Origin: Centrapalus pauciflorus
Lineage: Eukaryota; Streptophyta; Magnoliopsida; Asterales; Asteraceae
Direction of reading: 5' to 3'
NCBI GenBank assembly: GCA_020465985.1
Contig: JAANYP010003850.1
Location: 186,001 to 250,000, forward strand
DNA length: 64,000 nucleotides
Numbering within the stretch: the first letter of the stretch is position 1; each line of letters opens with the position of its first letter. Both the position numbers and the translations under genes were made by a program. Shown here in pieces: positions 22,216 to 36,624 of this stretch. The notes under the pieces were generated by a model. That model had not been told where the DNA came from. It saw nothing but the letters and a program-made list of their open reading frames with translations, and ran no database searches.

Positions 22216-24142
22216 GAGTGTGGGGAGTACCCACCTCTCCCAAACCCATCTTTCTGTACACGTCAGCGCCACATCAGCTTTTCTCACTCCACCTTTCCCC
22301 ACCTTTCTAACTAGGAAATACCCATCTTTCTTAACCTTTCCATTTTTCTTAATTTTTTTAACATTTTAATTAATTTTAACTAACAAAACAAATACTAGAA
22401 TTAAAATAATTAATTTCATAAAATATTTAAAAACTATTACATAAACTAAAAATTAAAAATTACCGAATTAAAATAAAAAAAATACATAACAATAAATAAA
22501 AACTAAAATTACGATTGAACATTAAAAAAAAATACAAACTAGCCGTCTAAATTTGGTATTTGGGCAAGTGCAATATGTTCCACAAGATCTGGGCGAAGGT
22601 TATTGTGTGTTTCCCGATTACGAATTTCCAGTAACGTATTTTGATATACTTCATTGGAAGCGGAATGTTGATTGGATGGAAGCTCGGTTTCTTGAAATGA
22701 ACATATCGCGAACCCTTCGTCTTCTAAGATCATATTGTGTAATATGACACAAGCATACATGATTTGTCTAATTTTATTTTGGTGCCATGGTCGTGCGGGG
22801 TTGTTTAATATAGCAAAACGAGATTTGAGTACACCAAAAGCTCGTTCGATGTCTTTTCTTGCCGACTCTTGTGCTGCCTTGAATCTTTTTCGTTTGTCAT
22901 CGGTTGGACACGAAAAAGCTTTCACAAAAGTCGCCCACTCGGGATATATCCCGTTGGTTAGATAGTACCCATGTTTGTATTCTGTTCCGTTAATAACAAA
23001 AGGAACAACCGGTGCGATCCCGTTTAAAACGTCGTTGAATACTGGTGATTGATTAATCACATTGATGTCGTTGTTGGAACCCGCGACGCCAAAAAATGCA
23101 TGCCAAATCCATAAATCTTGTGACGCAACGGCTTCCAACATAATTGTCGGATATTGGTGATCGTCTCGCATATATTGTCCTCGCCATTCTGTAGGGCAAT
23201 TTCTCCATGCCCAATGTGTACAGTCAATGCTGCCAAGCATTCCACGAAATCCATGTTTTGCTTCATGGAACGCGTACAACTGATGAACATCAGATTCAGT
23301 CGGTCTACGCAAATATTTGCGTTTGTATAGCTGAATAATTCCCTTACAGAATTCTTGCAAGGTTTCACGTGAAGTTCTTTCAGACATAAAAAGACAGTCG
23401 TCAATCGAATCAGCTACCATGCCATATGCGAGTTGCCGAATAGCAGATGTGCATTTTTGTAACGCGGTAAATCCCCTTCTACCTCGAGCATCCCATCGCA
23501 AGGTAAAATATTCAAAGTGTTGCTCCATATCGTAAACTATTCGTAGGAATAGTTCTTTGCGCATCCGGAACCTCCTTCTAAACATATCATCTCCATATAT
23601 AGGATTTTGAGTAAAATAATTGCGCATCAGACGTTCATTTGCAGCTGCTCGGTTTCTATGAATTGGAATTCTTCGTCCAGGTTGCGGAGAGCTGGCATTT
23701 ATAAAAGCTTCAAAAAGTTCTTCATAATACTCTTGAGATTCGTCTTGAGTTTCGTCTTCGGTTGATGAGTTTGACGACGAAGACGTAGTATACGGTTCCA
23801 TCACAATAAAAATAAAATTGTGATTGATTGGAAATAATTTTAGGTTAAATGAAAGAGAGAATTTTGAATGCGTATAGATTGAGAGAAATGAGAAAGATGT
23901 AAGTTAAATGTGTTGTGAAGATATATTTATAGGGAAAAATATTAATAAATTTTTTTTTATTTTAAACGGTCACATGACCGTTGAGGTAAAGACAAGAAGA
24001 GAAGGGAGCGGGGTGCAGCGGGGACCTGGAGCCGGGCCGGGGTGCGATTTCAGCGGGGCCGGGGGGTGGGGGTGGTGTAGCCGCCGGCTTCGGCTGATGT
24101 GGCGAAGCCGCCCCGCACGCGACTTTAGTACTCCGCACACTC
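22216..24142 (-). mobile_element. PIF/Harbinger transposon with TTA target duplication
   Basis: Terminal inverted repeats are GAGTGTGGGGAGTAC (left) and GTACTCCGCACACTC (right), with one mismatch in 15. They are flanked by TTA at 22213-22215 and 24143-24145, the 3-bp duplication of the PIF/Harbinger superfamily. The transposase frame fills the right two thirds. Only about 340 bp lie between its start codon and the right end, and the left 320 bp are AT-rich, so there is no room for the second, Myb-like protein that autonomous PIF elements usually carry. A GC-rich patch is at 24000-24120. Confidence 0.88.
22539..23804 (-). CDS. PIF/Harbinger-type transposase (Plant_tran / HARBI1-like nuclease)
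   Basis: A single uninterrupted frame of 421 aa. The N-terminal 40 residues are acidic and serine-rich. The DDE nuclease region starts near residue 185: GSIDCTHWAW gives D194, NNDINV gives D246, and RKDIERAFGVLKSRF gives E320. The segment YYLTNGIYP (281-288) matches the family motif I know as ADGIYP, in which the aspartate is a likely catalytic residue; here it is N284. If that alignment is right, the protein has lost a metal ligand although the frame is intact. The family cuts and inserts element ends; some members are domesticated host proteins. Its terminal repeats and TTA flanks mark this copy as a transposon. Upstream is a short AT-rich leader. Confidence 0.9.
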   Translation of the reverse strand: MMEPYTTSSSSNSSTEDETQDESQEYYEELFEAFINASSPQPGRRIPIHRNRAAANERLMRNYFTQNPIYGDDMFRRRFRMRKELFLRIVYDMEQHFEYFTLRWDARGRRGFTALQKCTSAIRQLAYGMVADSIDDCLFMSERTSRETLQEFCKGIIQLYKRKYLRRPTESDVHQLYAFHEAKHGFRGMLGSIDCTHWAWRNCPTEWRGQYMRDDHQYPTIMLEAVASQDLWIWHAFFGVAGSNNDINVINQSPVFNDVLNGIAPVVPFVINGTEYKHGYYLTNGIYPEWATFVKAFSCPTDDKRKRFKAAQESARKDIERAFGVLKSRFAILNNPARPWHQNKIRQIMYACVILHNMILEDEGFAICSFQETELPSNQHSASNEVYQNTLLEIRNRETHNNLRPDLVEHIALAQIPNLDG

Positions 24143-24157
24143 TTATGGAGTGAATCA

Positions 24158-24735
24158 TAGTATATACGTTATAAAACATAAATAGTTAATGTAACCATAT
24201 TCTGTTAACGTGTTTATTTAATATTAGAATATATATAATTTTTTTAGAAAAATACAATATTATGTTTTTTTTTTCAATGACAAACTAATTTACTCTTACT
24301 TTCAAGGTTATGTAATTTCTGGATTTATTATTTGTGTATTTATTTTTCTGATTATGTTTAGATAAATAATATATGTGTCGACAAAATATTGTATGTTGAT
24401 GCTAGGTTTTTTTTTAATGTTAAATGAAATTAGTGTTGAATTTAAATATAATATTAAACAACACTTATAACATTTAATTAATAAAAATTAGTAACAACAA
24501 TAATAATATTGTATATAATAAATAATATTAATTATAAACATCAACAGAAATAAATAAGAACACTAATTAATATTATTTATCTAAACATGACTTAATCAGA
24601 AAAATAAATAAACAAATAATAAAACCAGAAATTACATAATATTGTTTTTTCTAAAAAATGTATATATCTTTTAATATTAAATAAACACGTTAATAGAATA
24701 TGCTTACATTAAATATTTATGTTTTATAACGTATG
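24158..24735. mobile_element. Foldback MITE, unassigned superfamily
   Basis: CGTTATAAAACATAAATA near 24168 is repeated inverted as TATTTATGTTTTATAACG ending near 24733. The arms run through GTTTATTTAATATTA and CTGATTATGTTTAGATAAAT. It begins 15 bp outside the PIF element. Target duplication not resolved. Confidence 0.65.
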
Positions 24736-24892
24736 GACAAAACTTTTCTGATAATTAATTGTTTAATAGTATTTTATAAAATGATTTATTTTAATTAACA
24801 AATAATAGTAATATATATAATAAATAAAATTAATTATAAACATTAATAGTAATAGTTATATTAATCATATAATATAAACTCATTCTCAAGTT

Positions 24893-25245
24893 TTACAAAA
24901 AAAAACCTCACCTAATCAAAATACCCACCATTTACGTTACCAATTTACGTGACGGCTACTATTTCCATGACTTGTACTTTTTAATAATTTTTAATGTATT
25001 ACGTTACAAAATATAAAAAGTAACGTAAATTACGTTTCCTTTACGTTACCAAATCTATTATTGAGAATGAACACAATGAGATTTGGTTACGTAAGTAATG
25101 GTACTTTACATGATAATTTACTTTTTGTAACAAAATGCATTAAAAATAATAAAAAGTACAAGTAACGTAAATATTGATCGTCATGTAGATGTGGTAACGA
25201 AAATGTTAGATATTTTGGTAATGTGACATTTTTAAGTAAAACTTG
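24893..25245. mobile_element. Foldback MITE with repeated ACGTAA motifs
   Basis: CAAGTTTTACAAAAA at the left answers AAGTAAAACTTG at the right. TTTACGTTACC and GTAACGTAAA are spread through both arms. Target duplication not resolved. Confidence 0.6.
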
Positions 25246-25965
25246 AAAAATGGGTTGGTTTTTAGGTATTTTTGTAATTATTCCTAATAAGAATAACTAT
25301 TATTATAATAAAAGTCAATATAAGTACAAACTTATAATAATCAATGACTTGAATTTAAGTAAAAGAAAAGCAATCACATGGGACGTTTGGATGTTGGATG
25401 GTATAGGATGAAATTTGTCCCAAGTTTACAAACTTTCTATAAGCAACTATACTTGCACGTAATTAAAGATGGACTTAGATAATGATGAAAACCTTTATTT
25501 TCTTTCACGTGTTTAATTTTTTTTTCCATGTTGATAAGAAAAATAAGAAAAATTAAAATTACACTAAATTCAATTATCCACTCCTCAACACTATCATTAC
25601 AAGACAAGAAACTTGTTGAAGGACAAGTTTAGTTGATAAAAATTTTCAATTTAAGTTTTTAATCAAACTGAAAACAACAAGGTTTTCTTTAAAACACATT
25701 CTATACGCAAAACATGTTTAAAATGATTAAAAGAGTTTTTTGTTTTTGTTCAACCATTATACACGCTCTCTTTACAAAACCCTTCTTCTCTTATTTTGAA
25801 AAGAAAACGCAGTCTGAAAACATAAAAATAGAGTTTTCAATAGGAAGTTATAAATTGAAAACTGAAAACTGAAAATAAAAAACTGAAAACATCTAAAAAC
25901 AGTAGATCCGAATGCGTTTTCTAGAAACATTGTTAATAAGTTAACTAAATAAACCCTAAACAACA

Positions 25966-26287
25966 TAGGCGGCGTTTGTTTCGCAGAATGTTTATTCCTG
26001 GAATGAAATCTGTCAATGATGGAATCCTGGAAGGAATGAAATCTGTCAGAATAAAAATGGAGGCCGGTGAGTCTATGGTTTAGTTTTAGAATTGTTAAAA
26101 TCTTTGAAATGAAATTTAAATTCCATGGCACTAACCCAAGGAATATAGATACCTTCAAAAGTGGTGTTTTTTTTAAAAAGGAATCTTCATTCCATTCCTT
26201 TTTACTGCCAAACAGCACATTAAAATGAAATTTTCATTCCAATTCCATCAAATTCCATCAGATTCTGTGAACCAAACGTCCCCTTAT
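25966..26287. mobile_element. hAT-like MITE
   Basis: Left end TAGGCGGCGTTTGTTTCG and right end ACCAAACGTCCCCTTA are inverted, followed inward by CAGAAT / ATTCTG and GGAATGAAA / TTTCATTCC. Ends of the GGCGTTTGGTTC type are common in plant hAT MITEs. Confidence 0.65.
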
Positions 26288-26632
26288 TTTTTGTAATTCC
26301 ACATGCTAAACGCCGATATTCTTTTTGGTTAGTAAATCATTATCATAGTATTATAAGTTATCACATTAAACGATAATGTAGACATTTAATTATGGACACT
26401 CAAAAGCAAATGAAACTTAGAAGAGAGATCTGGGTTAAGCTACTGGCCACAAGTCCGACATAGGATACAAAATATCTACATTCATTGATGGTTTTTCAAT
26501 TTATATAACGTAACGTTTATGCAAAAGATTTGCTTCCATGATTCAAAGATATCTTATTTAATAATACAATATCTTTAAACAATATGATTCTTGTTCACAT
26601 GAACATAAAAGGACCCACACCGGAAGTTGAAG

Positions 26633-29600
26633 TCAAGCAAAGCCGTTAACCGAAAACCCTCCATCAACAGCGATGGTCTGGCCGGTGATGTAAGATGCAG
26701 CAGGCAGGCAAAGGAAGGCCACCATGGATGAGACTTCTTTTGCTTCTCCAGGGCGTTTCAGAGGAGTTCTCGATACCACTCTATCCATAAACTGCTCATT
26801 GCTTAGCAACTGCATAAAACAAAACAATTAAACAACAATATAAAGAATTAATGGAACTTACTTTATTAATTTATTTTGTTAGATTATCAAATATGAACAG
26901 AAGGGAATTTCAATAACAAGGGCACAGGATATGATATTTACATGTTCGACAAGCGGTGTTTTAGTGTACCATGGTGCCACACTATTGGTCCGAATGTTGT
27001 CTTTCGCCCATTCACATGCTAAATTCTTCGCAAGCTGATTCATTGCACCTGTGGATGGACAGAAGACACAACTAAAAATCCCTTCGCCTATGTTCATAAG
27101 TCATATACAAATACAACCATACCTTTAGTGGCTCCGTAGATAGACCCAGAAAAAATGTGAAGAGAACCTGCAACAGAGGAAATTAACACAATGCTTCCAA
27201 CTCCCGAAGCCTTTAATAGAGGGTGTGCAAGTTGACACATATGGTAACATGATTCCAAATTCGTTGCCATGAGCATGGAATATTCTTCTGCAGTATACTC
27301 TGTAGTCGGCTTCCTAATGTTTGTCCCAACATTGTTTATCTACACGAGAGAACTCCATGGAAATCAAATCTTTTGAACTTAACAGACCCACTAACTATTT
27401 AGACGGGTAAAAAAGAACTCATCAGTACTACAGAAACAAGAAACTAAATGCCAACAACCTTGACTAATTTAATACTATATAGACAGACATCTTACAAATC
27501 ATGAGTACAGTCTAACATTTCTCTCTTAAACCTGATTCTAAGCATCCTTCTCAGCTTAGTAAATGTGTCAAGAACCAAGAAGATTCAGTGGCTTTGTGAA
27601 AATGTCAGCCACCTGGTTTTAGGTGTTGCAATGTACCAATTCATAGTTTCATACTTCTCTTCTTAACCAAGTCCCTTAAGAAATGGAACCGAATGTTGAT
27701 ATGCTTCCTCATATCGTTTACGATGCATTAAAGCGCTAGATATACTTGAAAGATGCGATTCTTCGTTGTAGGAGCCTTCAAAATGAAATCATGAATGTTC
27801 TTTCTTATTGTAAAGGATTATTTTCCATCACAAAGAACCAACTCGAATCCCATCATAACCAGTTGACAAGGTCTTAAGTCCTGGTACATAGAATACATCG
27901 AAGATAAACCTTTATATCCATGTTTCAAGTTTGCAAGTGATGGGTAATGGGTTAGCGCATCAGAGGCGTGCTGCGGAAACCTCCCAAGGTAGGACTCTGA
28001 AGCTTAATAAGGGTAATGAATAAGGGACAGAACATTACAGCTGCATTTAATGTATTGACAGAGTAATCCTCAGGGATACAGAGGAGTCAAACTAATAAGA
28101 CAAATGTGAAGCCCTCAAACATTGAGAAGGTACACTAGCCATCATGGTGACAACACCAAGATGGCATCAACCTCTCAAACAAAGTACCACAAGATCTCAA
28201 ACCTCCTTCTTTGATTTCAAGATAGAAGGAAGGCTTCTTGGAAAGAAACCAGGTGTGACGTATCCTCAGGTACAAACAGCAAGTATCTACTCCTCACCCT
28301 TCATTGTATGCTCCTATCATTACAAATTTCATTCTTGAATTGAAGAGTTCATCAAGATTTGCAAACAAATCCCTTTTGCCACGTATGTGATTGATACAAT
28401 TGGTGTCAAGGAACGAACCATGTGTGGCAATTCGAAGTTACATTGGCTGAAGTAACTAAGAAGAAATTATGGATATAGTCCTGGACTCCTGGTCCTCATC
28501 CTGTTGGGCACAATGAGCCATTTAGTCATTACTTTGTTATTTGTATTCATCGGAATAAGAACCAAACTTATTACACAAGAAACACTCAACATTCAACTTG
28601 TCATACCGTCCACTAACATCTAGACTGGAATCTGGTCTCCCTTGTCCTGATCACCATCTTCGTTGCCTCCATATTTGTAGTTGTTGCAGTATCCACCATG
28701 TCATTTGTAACTTGGAATCAAGCCTCAAACTTGTCCTCTTCCATGAAAACTATATTGTTTCTTGCTTGTATCACCATGTTGACTGTTGAGCACCTTTAAT
28801 AATGGCTTTTCGGCTTACTCAATTCACTTCCTAGTTTTCTTCTCATCCATTCATATTCATGTGCTTGCAGAGTACTAGATAGCTCAATTGTGAACAGCCA
28901 TTATTGATAGATCATTGGCTTCTTCAACTGCCATCACTAGTTGTCACGTTTGGAAATCGGAAATGAGATACCACAAAACCTACTCTACCATGGATTGCTC
29001 TTCATGCTGCTCACCATATATTTTCACATGATTTGCCAATAGAAAGAATCCACTTATGTAGTTTACTTCAAACTACAATGACCCCATTTGCAAGATTTCA
29101 CATTGGCACCTTAATATTTGAAGTCTCAAATTTTTTAACCTTATCAACGCCTTACGAAGTTGTCATTTGGGCATCCCAAACTTGCTTCGACGTTTTGACC
29201 ACAACAAGATTTTCAAAAACTTCATCATTCACTCGACTCACTCCTTGATGCATTAAGTACAAGTCTTCTCATTCCTATTGTTTTCATAATAAGCAATCTT
29301 TCCTGCATCATTTTGCATTTTTTTCAATGCCATTCTCCATTGTTTTCTATAAATTCGTCGTAATTGAAAAGTACTCACACCAGGACTGTCTGGCGAAAAT
29401 CATTAACTAATAATTTCCATCCAAGTTAGGAAAAGAAACTTAGGTTGAGTTGTTCACAACCTAGCTGTAATATACAACTTACGGAAACTAGAAGGGGGAA
29501 AAAGAAGAATAATTCCAATTATAAAAGAAGAAAACAAAGAAATCTCTTCCCTTTAAACAAACTTGGGTACCCGTTACAGTCATTGCATAGTTGCATGAAC

Positions 29601-30919
29601 TAATTTTTACTAATACAATTTAACTGACCCACTAACAATTTAGACCCAGATGAGTCTAACACACGAGCACCACAGAACATACGAAAACCACATACAAACT
29701 GCCTTCACTAATTAGGGGTGTTCAAACAAAACCGGAAAACCGAGACGAACCGCTTAATCCGAAACCGAAAAAAACTGAAACCGAAACATCAAAGGGCGGT
29801 TTAGGTTTTCATTTTAAGAAAACCGTGGATAACCGAACCGAACTGATTATATATATACAAGTTAGTAGCTTCTGTTTATAATTTTATTTACGCATTCTAA
29901 AACATTAAATAGTAGATTTTCAAATGACTTTTTTATTTTAATTGTTTTATTAAATAAATTTAGTGTAACATTTAATATATATAATCAAATATCTTACTAT
30001 GACTTTGAACTTAAAAAGAATTTGTGCTTAAAAAAGATATATTTCTATAACTTTATTTGCTTTTAAGCATATAACGGGACCGAACCGTGGTAACCGGCTT
30101 CTAATGGGTAACGGAAGACCGGGTAACCGAAAACATATTAACTACTAACCGAGTCGAACCGTGCACACCCCTATCACTAATTCACTAATTAAATAAACTT
30201 TCTACTAAACAAGATTCAAGATTACAATCTAACACAAAGTTGAATAATGTACATCGACCAAAATTGTGATGGAAAAGGACTCCTATCCTGTTAAATTTCC
30301 CCCTTTAAGACAAGAAATTGCTGGTTTCAAAACATTTGAAGTATCACCATTATAATTAGCAATATAACAGTTCCTGATGTATACAAGCCATTACGGAACG
30401 CTTAGCATTAGATTCCTGAATTGAATATGCAGCTGTGACATTACATCCACGATTTGCCACGGATTTGGTATCTAAAACCTCAACAATTCCCCTAATTTAT
30501 CAGTCTCAGAAAAGAACGTAATAACTACTACAAAGTTTCAGGTCGAAAAGTCTCAATTGACTCGTAAAAAAATGATATAGCACATAAAAACGAAACAGAA
30601 AAATGTAAGAAGAAGAACTTACTAGAATGTTGAGCCTTCCATTGAAAACGGACGAGACTTTTTCTAGAAGCTGTTGGCGTTGAGGTCGAGAAGTTGCGTC
30701 ACAGACGGATCCGGTGACGGTGAAGCCCTTGGCAGACCATTCCTGTAGGCGCTGGTTAAGTTCAGACTCGTTGCGTGAACAGGTGTGCACCGCCGCCCCT
30801 AACTCCGCCAGCTCCTCTACCACAGCGTACCCGATTCCACGTGTACCACCGGTGACGAGAGCAGTCATTCCGGATAAAGACCATCTGGCATTCCTACCAC
30901 TCTCTGCCGCTGCCGCCAT
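26633..30919 (-). CDS. Tropinone-reductase-like SDR, gene A, four exons
   Basis: Exons are 30919-30623, 27339-27123, 27048-26942 and 26809-26633, joined by GT/AG introns into 265 aa. The Rossmann motif TGGTRGIG is at residues 23-30; the arginine after the glycines suits NADPH. INNVGT follows at 100-105, then N127, the ISS pair (S153/S154), and Y167-K171 in YGATK: the Asn-Ser-Tyr-Lys set of classical SDRs. The C-terminal half ([22 protein letters not shown]) is typical of plant tropinone-reductase homologues (SDR65C). The family reduces small carbonyl compounds with NADPH in the cytosol; tropinone itself need not be the substrate. Intron 1 is 3.3 kb and filled with mobile DNA. First of four head-to-tail copies. 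Confidence 0.93.
27480..29420 (-). pseudogene. Internally deleted Copia relic inside intron 1 of gene A
   Basis: On the minus strand, 29340-28800 reads as a broken UBN2-type gag ([26 protein letters not shown]). About 28590-28540 gives a zinc-knuckle-like [16 protein letters not shown]. About 27720-27590 gives the end of RNase H ([12 protein letters not shown], then [10 protein letters not shown]). Integrase and most of the reverse transcriptase are missing, stop codons are many, and no LTRs were found. It lies on the same strand as the host gene. Confidence 0.75.
29713..30173. mobile_element. hAT-like MITE with perfect 8-bp target duplication
   Basis: The element starts TAGGGGTGTTC and ends GCACACCCCTA. 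It is flanked by TCACTAAT at 29705-29712 and 30174-30181. It is rich in AACCG words, as at 1850-2524. It lies in intron 1 of SDR gene A. Confidence 0.88.
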
Positions 30920-31129
30920 GTTTCACCTAGCTCGTTTGTAACGTTTCGTTGTCAGACAAAATTGATTTCTTCCTACTTTAATAAATAAAGTTGGCTTGTA
31001 GGTGTTGAATTTTAGAGGTGTGAATAAATAAACCATAACGATGATTTATAAAAAAAGAGATATTTTAGCCAATGATAGAGATATAGGTGTAGTGCATGAA
31101 GTAGCATCCTAAAATTAAACGAGAGTACC

Positions 31130-31790
31130 TCCGATTAGAGCAAAGGAGTACAATGTTATCAAATCCGCACACCTTTACACCAAATCGGCTTTTAACTTAC
31201 CCACATTTTTTAACTTTTCTATCATTCTTAATTTTTTTTAAAATAAATTCAATTTAATTAATAAAACAATTAAAGATAAAATAATTGATTTTATAAATAT
31301 TTAAAACTATTACATAACTAAAATTAAAAACTACGCAATTAAAAATACGAAACAAAAATTACAATACTAAAAATACAAACTGAAATTATGAATGTAAGAT
31401 ACGAAACTAAAATATTAATAAAACAATTAAAAATAAAATATTTAAAATACGAAACTGAAATTACAAATGAAACAACAATTACGAACATAAAATACGAAAT
31501 TGTACGAACGCAACAACAACGAAACTAAAATAAAAAAACACAAACATTTACGAAACTATAATAAGAACAACAATAAAAATAAAAAAATTATACAACTAAA
31601 AATTTATATATATGTGCGTGTGTGTAGTTTGAAAGAAAAAAAAGAAGGGTGAGGAGTCGATTGGTGTGAAGGAGCTGGGGAGGGGCTAGAAAACGTCAGG
31701 GCCAAGGCCTGCGGATGGTGTGCCCGCCGGCGTCTTGCACATTTGGCAAAGCCGCTGGGGAGCGGCTCACCCACACCCATCACCCTTAGG
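31130..31790. mobile_element. Non-autonomous relative of the PIF/Harbinger element
   Basis: Its AT-rich part (31196-31400, AAAACTATTACATAACTAAAA and similar) matches 22318-22530. Its GC-rich end (31660-31790, GCCCGCCGGC, GGCAAAGCCGC) matches 24000-24120 of the element at 22216-24142. The transposase is absent. The exact ends were not found. Confidence 0.6.
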
Positions 31791-32708
31791 AATGAGTACA
31801 GGCGGGGATTGGGCCCCAGTCTTCATCCGTTCCTTGTCTGGATAAATGGTGGCAATTTCGGCTAACTTATACTGACGAAACGGTTTGACGACTAAAAATT
31901 ATAAATTTAACATAATTTTAAAAGAATTTTTAAAAAATATTTTGTTTAATACATACTTTTATGAATTTTCACTTAAAAAAATTATGTGCTAGTTTAGTTT
32001 TTTATTACGGGTCAATTTAACCATCCATCCCATTTGTTTCGTTTGGTCAAAATTATCAACACTATCAGGGATTTTCATTGGCTCATTATATGTTAATAAC
32101 AATAAATACGCAGATATTAATCATAAATTATTATATATTTATACTTGAAAAAATAATACATATTTTATTGAACTAATCTCTAGTCATAGCTGGTTACATT
32201 CGAATATTTTTCAAACAGGTTTCGAGTAACTCGTGAGATACTACACAAATTTAGCTATCTTTTACCATTTTTAATATAGCCTAAATACATAATTTTTAGT
32301 TTTGATCTCCTAAAATATTTAGGATAATAAGTCGTTGAAATTAACAAGAAGTTTCTATATTATTACCATGTGTAATAATATTCTTAAAATAATAAATTTT
32401 CATTTTGAATAAATTGGTTTTGCAAATAATACTTTTATCAATTATAGTGATATTTTTTTTTATAGTAATATCCAATTAAGCGACCAAACACGTGGAGTCT
32501 TTCTATGATTCTATTTCTTATCGGTTTTCTGTAAAAAGTTGTTGCTATATAAATAGTTTTTAAAAATTGTTATTTTATTCGATAAAAATATGATAAGAAT
32601 TGCTGATTTTAGGTGTTCTTTGTTTTTTAAGAGTAAATGTCTAAAGTCATTTTTCATTTCTGCAGTTGAAACAAAATATATTTTCATATGAATATATAAA
32701 TTTTTTAA

Positions 32709-33022
32709 GAGGACGTTTGGTTCGCAAATTTTTTTCTCTGAGATTTGCATTCTGTCAAATGATTTGCATTATGCAACATATTCATTTGTCAGGATTTTGT
32801 CAAAGAATTTCCGTTATCTTTTAGGAAAAATCTGTTAATCTGAAGAGTGCAATGCAACTGGGATTTAAAATTCTAGGGGAGGCTGGATTTTTAAATAATA
32901 AAGAATGGTGGAATTTATGAAATTCTCGGATTTTAAATCCTTAATAAGATCTGTGAACCAAACATATGATTTCAAATGTAAATCCCAGAAAATCTCAGGA
33001 AATCCGCGAACCAAACGCCCCT
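32709..33022. mobile_element. hAT-like MITE
   Basis: The left end GGACGTTTGGTTCGCAAAT and the right end CGCGAACCAAACGCCCC are inverted repeats. The inner parts share ATTTGCATT / AAATGTAAAT-type words. Target duplication not seen. Confidence 0.65.
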
Positions 33023-33488
33023 TATTGAAAAAAAAAAAAAACAAACAAGGGATTACCCAAAACTTTATGAATATAAGGTGTCGTAATTTAATCGAATGTA
33101 GTCCCAAAGGCCGAAGAGAAAAATTTATGAATAAAAGGTGTGGTAAATTGTTATTCAAAATGTTCATAATTTTATTTTATTTATCACTTCAACTGAATAA
33201 TGTGTCATGTCGGCTACAAAAGTCAGAGTGAAAATGGTATGAGAACATAATCGACATAGTTACAATGCCAATATGTTTTTGCTTTTTGAAAAACCTATTT
33301 TACACTTCTTTCACCTCAAATTAACGATCTGCATTTCTAATTTATTTTGGATAAAAACAAGTGTACATACCTATAAATAGTTTATTATAATTTCTATTAT
33401 TATTTATTGCACTGTTAATCGTGAGTTTAAAAGGTTTAACTCTTTAAAAGTAATTAATATAGTTTATGATAAAACTGTTTGATTAAGA

Positions 33489-33859
33489 TGGTGTTTGGAT
33501 TTGCGTTTGAAAAAGTGCTGTAGCGTTTTGGAAACTAATAATCAGATAATAGTTGTAACAAAAAGTGCTGCAAAATATGTAGTGTTTGGTTTAGTTTCTG
33601 CTGTTTGCTATCATAATTATCAAACAATCAGTTTTTAAAGTGTTTGGATTTGCGTTTTTTACTTGTAAAATGACCAAATAATCACTTATTAAGCAAATAA
33701 GCTACGTTTTTTAACTTATGAAAAAGTGTGGTAAGATTAACGCTAAACGCAAATAATCACTTATAAATGTATGCAATCCAAACACTTTAAACTAATTATT
33801 TGCGTTATTGTAACGTAATAAGCTGATAATCTCGTTCATAACGCAAAACCAAACACCTT
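33489..33859. mobile_element. hAT-like MITE
   Basis: GGTGTTTGGATTTGCGTTTG at the left answers AACGCAAAACCAAACACC at the right. GTGTTTGGATTTGCG recurs internally near 33640 and CAATCCAAACACTTT near 33776, so a second, nested copy is likely. Confidence 0.65.
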
Positions 33860-34842
33860 CTAAAAGTATAATCATTAATTACTAAATTATGCATTTTATC
33901 TGGTAGATATCTATTTTGACACCGAAATGATTAAGTGACAACATATTTAAATAGGTGCAATTATGTTTTTTCTTATTTTCCTTCCACACATCCATTCTTT
34001 GGGTATCTTTGGCCAACCTAGTTGTGACTTCAAGTTTTTGATTGAGCCAAAGCTTTTTGTAGCTAGGAAGTTTTTAAAAAGTGGTAGAGTTTTTAGTATA
34101 AATGTGTTTGGTAAAAGTGATTATAACTGTAGTTTTTAGCTATTACATAAAAGGACATTAATATTAACTAAAAATTATAGTTTATAAACTAAACACACCC
34201 TTAATGTTGCATTTAGCTAACGAAAACTAGTCATTTTTCATGTTCAGTTTTCAAGTTATAGTACAAAAATAAAAATTAGGGATTCACTTCTTCCCTCTCT
34301 TCCATCCTTTTAAACAACATCAACAAAACAATAACCATTGTCCCCATACTAAATAGGATAATAATAATTATACTATATATATATCCATAAGAAGATTATT
34401 TAGTAAAACAATTCTTGATCAATGGTAAAATAACTAGAGCAACTATTTTTTTAGACTTGGGATGAATATTTAAAGCGGGTTGTATAGGACCTACTCGATC
34501 ATTTTTCTTTTTCTTCATTGCGGGCCGTTCAATTCTTGATCGTTCTATGATTGCAAATGAATCCATTGTTTATCTTAAGAAAACAATGAATAAAAAGCTT
34601 GGATTTTGAAAAGGCATTCGACTGCATAAACCGGGAGTTTTCAGTCGATGTGAAATGGGTTTCGATAAGAATGGTGTAAAGACGAGTGCAAGGCCATATC
34701 TATGTGTTACGCAAAATATTTAAAAAGTTATAAAATACATCCTCCGTATCTTAATTCACATTAAATTAAATGATACATTAAAGTGTAAGATTGGGAAAAG
34801 TATGAAGTACGTCCACAAGCGTTGTGCAAATTAAAGTCGCAC

Positions 34843-36599
<1,757 letters not shown>

Positions 36600-36624
36600 T
36601 CATTTGCTAGCTCCACCGCATTTA

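Larger units (their letters stand above)
24146..26632. other. Intergenic region made of foldback fragments
   Basis: No gene is visible. It contains the foldbacks at 24158-24735 and 24893-25245 and the MITE at 25966-26287. Between them is AT-rich DNA. Confidence 0.6.
30920..34842. other. Intergenic region between SDR genes A and B
   Basis: No gene. It contains a PIF/Harbinger-related MITE (31130-31790) and two hAT-like MITEs (32709-33022, 33489-33859). Most of the rest is AT-rich DNA. The A promoter lies just above 30919; a possible TATA-like minus-strand TTTATTTATTAAA is near 30980. Confidence 0.6.

Noticed and set aside
22553..22965. Plus-strand frames over the transposase (64 and 76 codons)
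   Set aside because: They are shadows of the 421-aa minus-strand frame.
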